DNA from: CAWBAT01 sp963810905
GTDB taxonomy: Bacteria; Acidobacteriota; Terriglobia; Versatilivoradales; Versatilivoraceae
DNA: 64,000 nucleotides
Assembly: GCA_963810905.1 (NCBI GenBank)
Contig: CAWEPG010000003.1
Location: forward strand, 434,001-498,000
Reading direction: 5' to 3'
Part shown: in pieces, positions 61,937 through 64,000 of the stretch
How positions within the stretch are numbered: the stretch's first letter is position 1
Layout: each line of letters starts with the position of its first letter
Notes under the pieces: generated by a model
What the model was told of the DNA's origin: nothing
The model's database searches: none
Seen by the model: the letters and a program-made list of their open reading frames with translations, nothing else
Position numbers and translations under genes: made by a program

Positions 61937-62256
61937 AGACTCCTACTTAATTGAGTAAAAACGATTCCAAGATCATTCGACAAAGAGAACGCTTTGAATT
62001 ATAAGAAGATTCGTTTGGCCATGGCAAACATTTTTGATGAATTCGTCAATGGAATGTTTTTTCCCAATCCCAGTTTTCATTGCATTCTCATTCAAATCCG
62101 GGGTCGGGGCGCAAAAGGAGTAGGCAGAACTGCAGTGGGCAAGCTAACGAGCCCTTCCGTGGATGGATCCATGGTTTACCTTGAGCTTGGGCCGTGAATC
62201 TTCTAATATTCTGCTTCGATTTCATCTTGGACCCCGGATCGACGTTAATAAAAGCT
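61937..62256. other. Non-coding gap upstream of the PilZ gene
   Basis: This 320-bp stretch separates two divergent genes. An open frame at 61994-62197 has no ribosome-binding site and no plausible product. I see no conserved element here. Confidence 0.45.
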
Positions 62257-62592
62257 ATGAAAAAAACCAAGACTCCCAGCGGAGGACACTCTCCCAGAAA
62301 ATCAAAACGCGTGCACCTCAAAATAAGATTTAGACTGAGCGGGAGAGATCGAAATGGAAATCCGTTCGAGGACCTCGTCGAGACCAAGGATATTGGAACG
62401 AATGGAGGCAGTCTCTATACAAAACGCGATGTTCGAGTTGGCTCGACCCTGAAGTTGAGCAGCCCCAAGGGATTCATCGCTTTGGTTCGAATTATCTGGA
62501 ACGAAGAAGAAGGAAAAAGTTCACGCTCCGTCTTGGGATTCCAATTGCTTGAACCGAGGGAAGATTGGGTTTTGCAATTTCAGAGTCGCTAG
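62257..62592 (+). CDS. PilZ domain protein
   Basis: PilZ domains bind cyclic-di-GMP. I chose the start MKKTKTPSGGHSPRKSKRVH at 62257. The 111-aa product has RKSKRVHLKIRFRLSGRDRN (the RxxxR-type motif appears as RKSKR), ETKDIGTNGGSLYTKRDVRV (the D/NxSxxG-like motif is modified to DIGTNGGS) and a beta-barrel end (SVLGFQLLEPREDW). The second motif lacks the usual Ser-x-x-Gly spacing, so binding is likely but not certain. A metallo-hydrolase gene begins 12 bp downstream. Confidence 0.8.
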   Translation: MKKTKTPSGGHSPRKSKRVHLKIRFRLSGRDRNGNPFEDLVETKDIGTNGGSLYTKRDVRVGSTLKLSSPKGFIALVRIIWNEEEGKSSRSVLGFQLLEPREDWVLQFQSR

Positions 62593-62603
62593 GAGTTGTC
62601 CGG

Positions 62604-63281
62604 ATGAAAATTCAGTGGCTGGCGCACGCAACGTTTCTAATCGAAGGCAACGGGCTACGCATTGTGACGGACCCCTACACTCCCCATGTCTTGGGCTTTC
62701 CAGAAGTTCAGGAAAAAGCGGATCTCGTCATTCGGAGCTCGGCGGATGATGAAGGTCACTGCAATGCTGCCATGATCCAGGGAGAACCTGTTGTCGTTAC
62801 CGCAACTGAGATTCCTCCCGGCGGAGTTGAGGTAAAAGGAATCCATGTAATGGCGATCCCGGCGAAGGAGAGTCTAATTTACAAGGAAAATCCTGGCATC
62901 AACGCCATGTACCGTTTTGCCCTGGAGAGCATGCAGATCGCGCATCTCGGAGATGTGGGAAACCCGCTCTCGGCCGATCAAGTTGCAGCACTGCAGAATA
63001 CGGACGTTCTCATGGTTCCCGCGGGGGGCCCCCCGACGATCAACCTGGAGGATTTATGGGACGCCATTGCACTCATTCGACCCCGAATTGTGATCCCCAT
63101 GCACTACCATCTACCGATGACCAAGGTTAAGATGCTTTCTGTGACGGAGTTTACAGCGCACTTCCCACCTGCTATCGTTGACTGGTGGCCAACTTCGGAA
63201 GTGGAACTCTCGCGGAATTCACTTCCACGAGAGTTGCGAATCTGGGTGCTCAAACCCGGTGTTTTCTCCAAACCTAGGTAA
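62604..63281 (+). CDS. Metallo-beta-lactamase-fold hydrolase (UlaG-like/UPF0173 type)
   Basis: The start MKIQWLAHATFLIEGNGLRI at 62604 has AGGAG nine bases upstream. The 225-aa product has an H-A-x-F start (LAHATFLIEG) and DPYTPHVLGFPEV. Then come AHLGDVGNPLSADQVAAL, with a metal-site His/Asp pair, and PRIVIPMHYHLPM. This matches the UPF0173/UlaG metal-dependent hydrolases. The usual HxHxDH motif is replaced (VIRSSADDEGHC), so metal binding may differ. The substrate is unknown. Confidence 0.85.
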   Translation: MKIQWLAHATFLIEGNGLRIVTDPYTPHVLGFPEVQEKADLVIRSSADDEGHCNAAMIQGEPVVVTATEIPPGGVEVKGIHVMAIPAKESLIYKENPGINAMYRFALESMQIAHLGDVGNPLSADQVAALQNTDVLMVPAGGPPTINLEDLWDAIALIRPRIVIPMHYHLPMTKVKMLSVTEFTAHFPPAIVDWWPTSEVELSRNSLPRELRIWVLKPGVFSKPR

Positions 63282-63298
63282 GAGTATTCAAGAACACG

Positions 63299-63589
63299 CT
63301 AATCGTTTTTAGATCCGGGTAGACCCAGAATAGTTGGGCCATGCTCCTTTTCCATCTCCTGCAATAAAGCCTCAAACACTTCTCCCGTGGTTCCCGGGCG
63401 CTCCATCTTAGGTGACCAGTGCCATTCATTAAGATACTCATCGCTTCCAATGAGGCCCTCCGTCATTGCCACTCGGTCGATGGCCAGCTGGAAAGAATCC
63501 GGCAGAGGGCGTGAAACCGGCTTGGATCCTTCAAAAACTTTGATCTGCGCCGGGATATTACGCCAGTAAAGGATTTGATATTGAGCCAT
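63299..63589 (-). CDS. PF13769-type ('virulence factor') small protein
   Basis: The 96-aa protein begins MAQYQILYWRNIPAQIKVFE and contains PLPDSFQLAIDRVAMTEGLI and LNEWHWSPKMERPGTTGEVF, the pattern of the PF13769 family. AAGGAC lies upstream of the ATG. Its biochemical role is unknown. Here it lies next to, and on the same strand as, the end of a folate/corrinoid methyltransferase gene, which hints at C1 metabolism. Confidence 0.75.
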   Translation of the reverse strand: MAQYQILYWRNIPAQIKVFEGSKPVSRPLPDSFQLAIDRVAMTEGLIGSDEYLNEWHWSPKMERPGTTGEVFEALLQEMEKEHGPTILGLPGSKND

Positions 63590-63611
63590 CTTATCGTCCT
63601 TTCATTGAAGA

Positions 63612-63645
63612 GGGCTCTCCCGGAAAACCCATGGATCGAGAGCCC
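63612..63645 (-). promoter_or_regulatory. Leader hairpin upstream of the PF13769 gene
   Basis: GGGCTCTC and GAGAGCCC form a perfect 8-bp stem with an 18-nt loop. On the minus strand it lies about 20-55 nt before the start of the small gene. No T-run follows. It could be a leader structure or a palindromic repeat; 63646-63794 holds nothing else supported. Confidence 0.3.
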
Positions 63646-63794
63646 CGTCAGTTCCAAGTTCATGCTTTTTGGCCACAGTCCGTTTTAACTCTTAAATCGG
63701 GCCAAGGGGAGAGCTCGCTGTGGGCGTGGCCGAGAGACCCTTGTTCTCGGCTATTTAAGAATCCACGGGGTCTAGTGATCTTGATACGAAGGGT

Positions 63795-64000
63795 TTAGCC
63801 GGCTCCAACACCCGCCTGAAGCTCTTTGCTCCGATAGGCACGGAGAAAGCTGCGGCAGCCAGCGTCACGGCCAAGCAACAGGTCCGCAGCGACCTGGTAG
63901 CTTCGGGATTGCCGGTCCATTGCAAATACCTGATCCACTCGGCCGGCTGCAGGATCAATGATGCCACTATCGATACCCGCTTCGGTCGCCAGAATGAGGA
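63795..64000 (-). CDS. C-terminal end of a methyltetrahydrofolate-dependent corrinoid methyltransferase (partial)
   Basis: The frame enters from the right edge of the window and ends at the TAA at 63795. The last 67 residues contain LATEAGIDSGIIDPAAGRVD, VFAMDRQSRSYQVAADLLLG and RDAGCRSFLRAYRSKELQAG. This matches the end of the MeTr/dihydropteroate-synthase-like barrel of AcsE/MtgA-type proteins (pattern 'AGLDAAIxDP', then 'LLGxD.xCxxYLxAYR'). It would move a methyl group between methyl-H4folate and a corrinoid protein. A longer, wrong-frame ORF on the same strand (63755-63967) is a shadow. Only the end is visible, so the exact family is not fixed. Confidence 0.7.
   Translation of the reverse strand, partial: LILATEAGIDSGIIDPAAGRVDQVFAMDRQSRSYQVAADLLLGRDAGCRSFLRAYRSKELQAGVGAG

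Noticed and set aside
61994..62197. 67-codon plus-strand open frame upstream of the PilZ gene
   Set aside because: No ribosome-binding site or recognisable product, and it overlaps the start region of the PilZ frame.
63755..63967. 70-codon minus-strand open frame at the right edge
   Set aside because: A different frame on the same strand carries the recognisable methyltransferase C-terminus; this one is its shadow.

Overview
The window is a bacterial chromosome segment of medium GC content. It most resembles an uncultured Acidobacteriota-type lineage. This placement is an inference from gene content: a LysW-dependent lysine/arginine cluster, a type II secretion operon in the order E-F-G-H-I-J-K-L-M-C-D, secreted Ig-like/Hydin-like proteins with tandem 'FRTNLGVNN' modules, carboxypeptidase-regulatory-like domains, and several families of short palindromic intergenic repeats. 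No rRNA, tRNA, CRISPR array, prophage or transposase gene was recognised. TTG start codons are frequent (gspE, the ECF sigma factor, rmlD, a DUF2304 gene).

Layout. 1-7.4 kb: two broken secreted multidomain genes, one intact secreted DUF1573-like gene and many non-coding repeats. 7.4-19.7 kb (minus strand): a complete type II secretion gene set, with frameshifts in gspI, gspJ and gspL. 19.7-24.2 kb (minus): an ECF sigma factor, its zinc-finger anti-sigma factor, a secreted protein of unknown function and a membrane TPR protein. 24.3-38.8 kb: a surface-polysaccharide locus with GT2 and GT4 glycosyltransferases, four methyltransferases, rmlD, an epimerase and a Wzm/Wzt ABC exporter; several genes here are frameshifted. 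39.5-42.6 kb: glnD-glnB nitrogen control. 42.7-44.9 kb: a quinone oxidoreductase and a rhodanese/MauE pair. 45.2-55.8 kb: a signalling island with two histidine kinases, two NtrC-type regulators, a lone receiver, a FliA/WhiG-type sigma factor and a tiny stand-alone DHp-like protein; it also holds a NUDIX hydrolase and a thioesterase. 56-61.3 kb: YqeY and the lysW-lysX-lysY-(two extra genes)-lysZ cluster. 61.5-64 kb: an unknown protein, a PilZ protein, a metallo-hydrolase, a PF13769 protein and the end of a corrinoid/folate methyltransferase gene that leaves the window.

The most interesting observations are: a factor-independent terminator placed between lysW (the amino-group carrier, found as a 53-aa gene) and lysX; a 71-aa protein that looks like only the phospho-acceptor helix of a histidine kinase, in an operon with a hybrid kinase and an NtrC regulator; a kinase whose N-terminal receiver has lost its phospho-acceptor Asp; a methyltransferase with a coiled-coil tail beside a Wzt with a C-terminal extension, suggesting a methyl-cap and chain-length ruler; and a pair of about 150-bp MITE-like elements with short terminal inverted repeats. 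Frameshifts cluster in about ten genes while the longest genes are intact, so they may be assembly errors, strain mixtures or true decay; this cannot be settled from the sequence alone.
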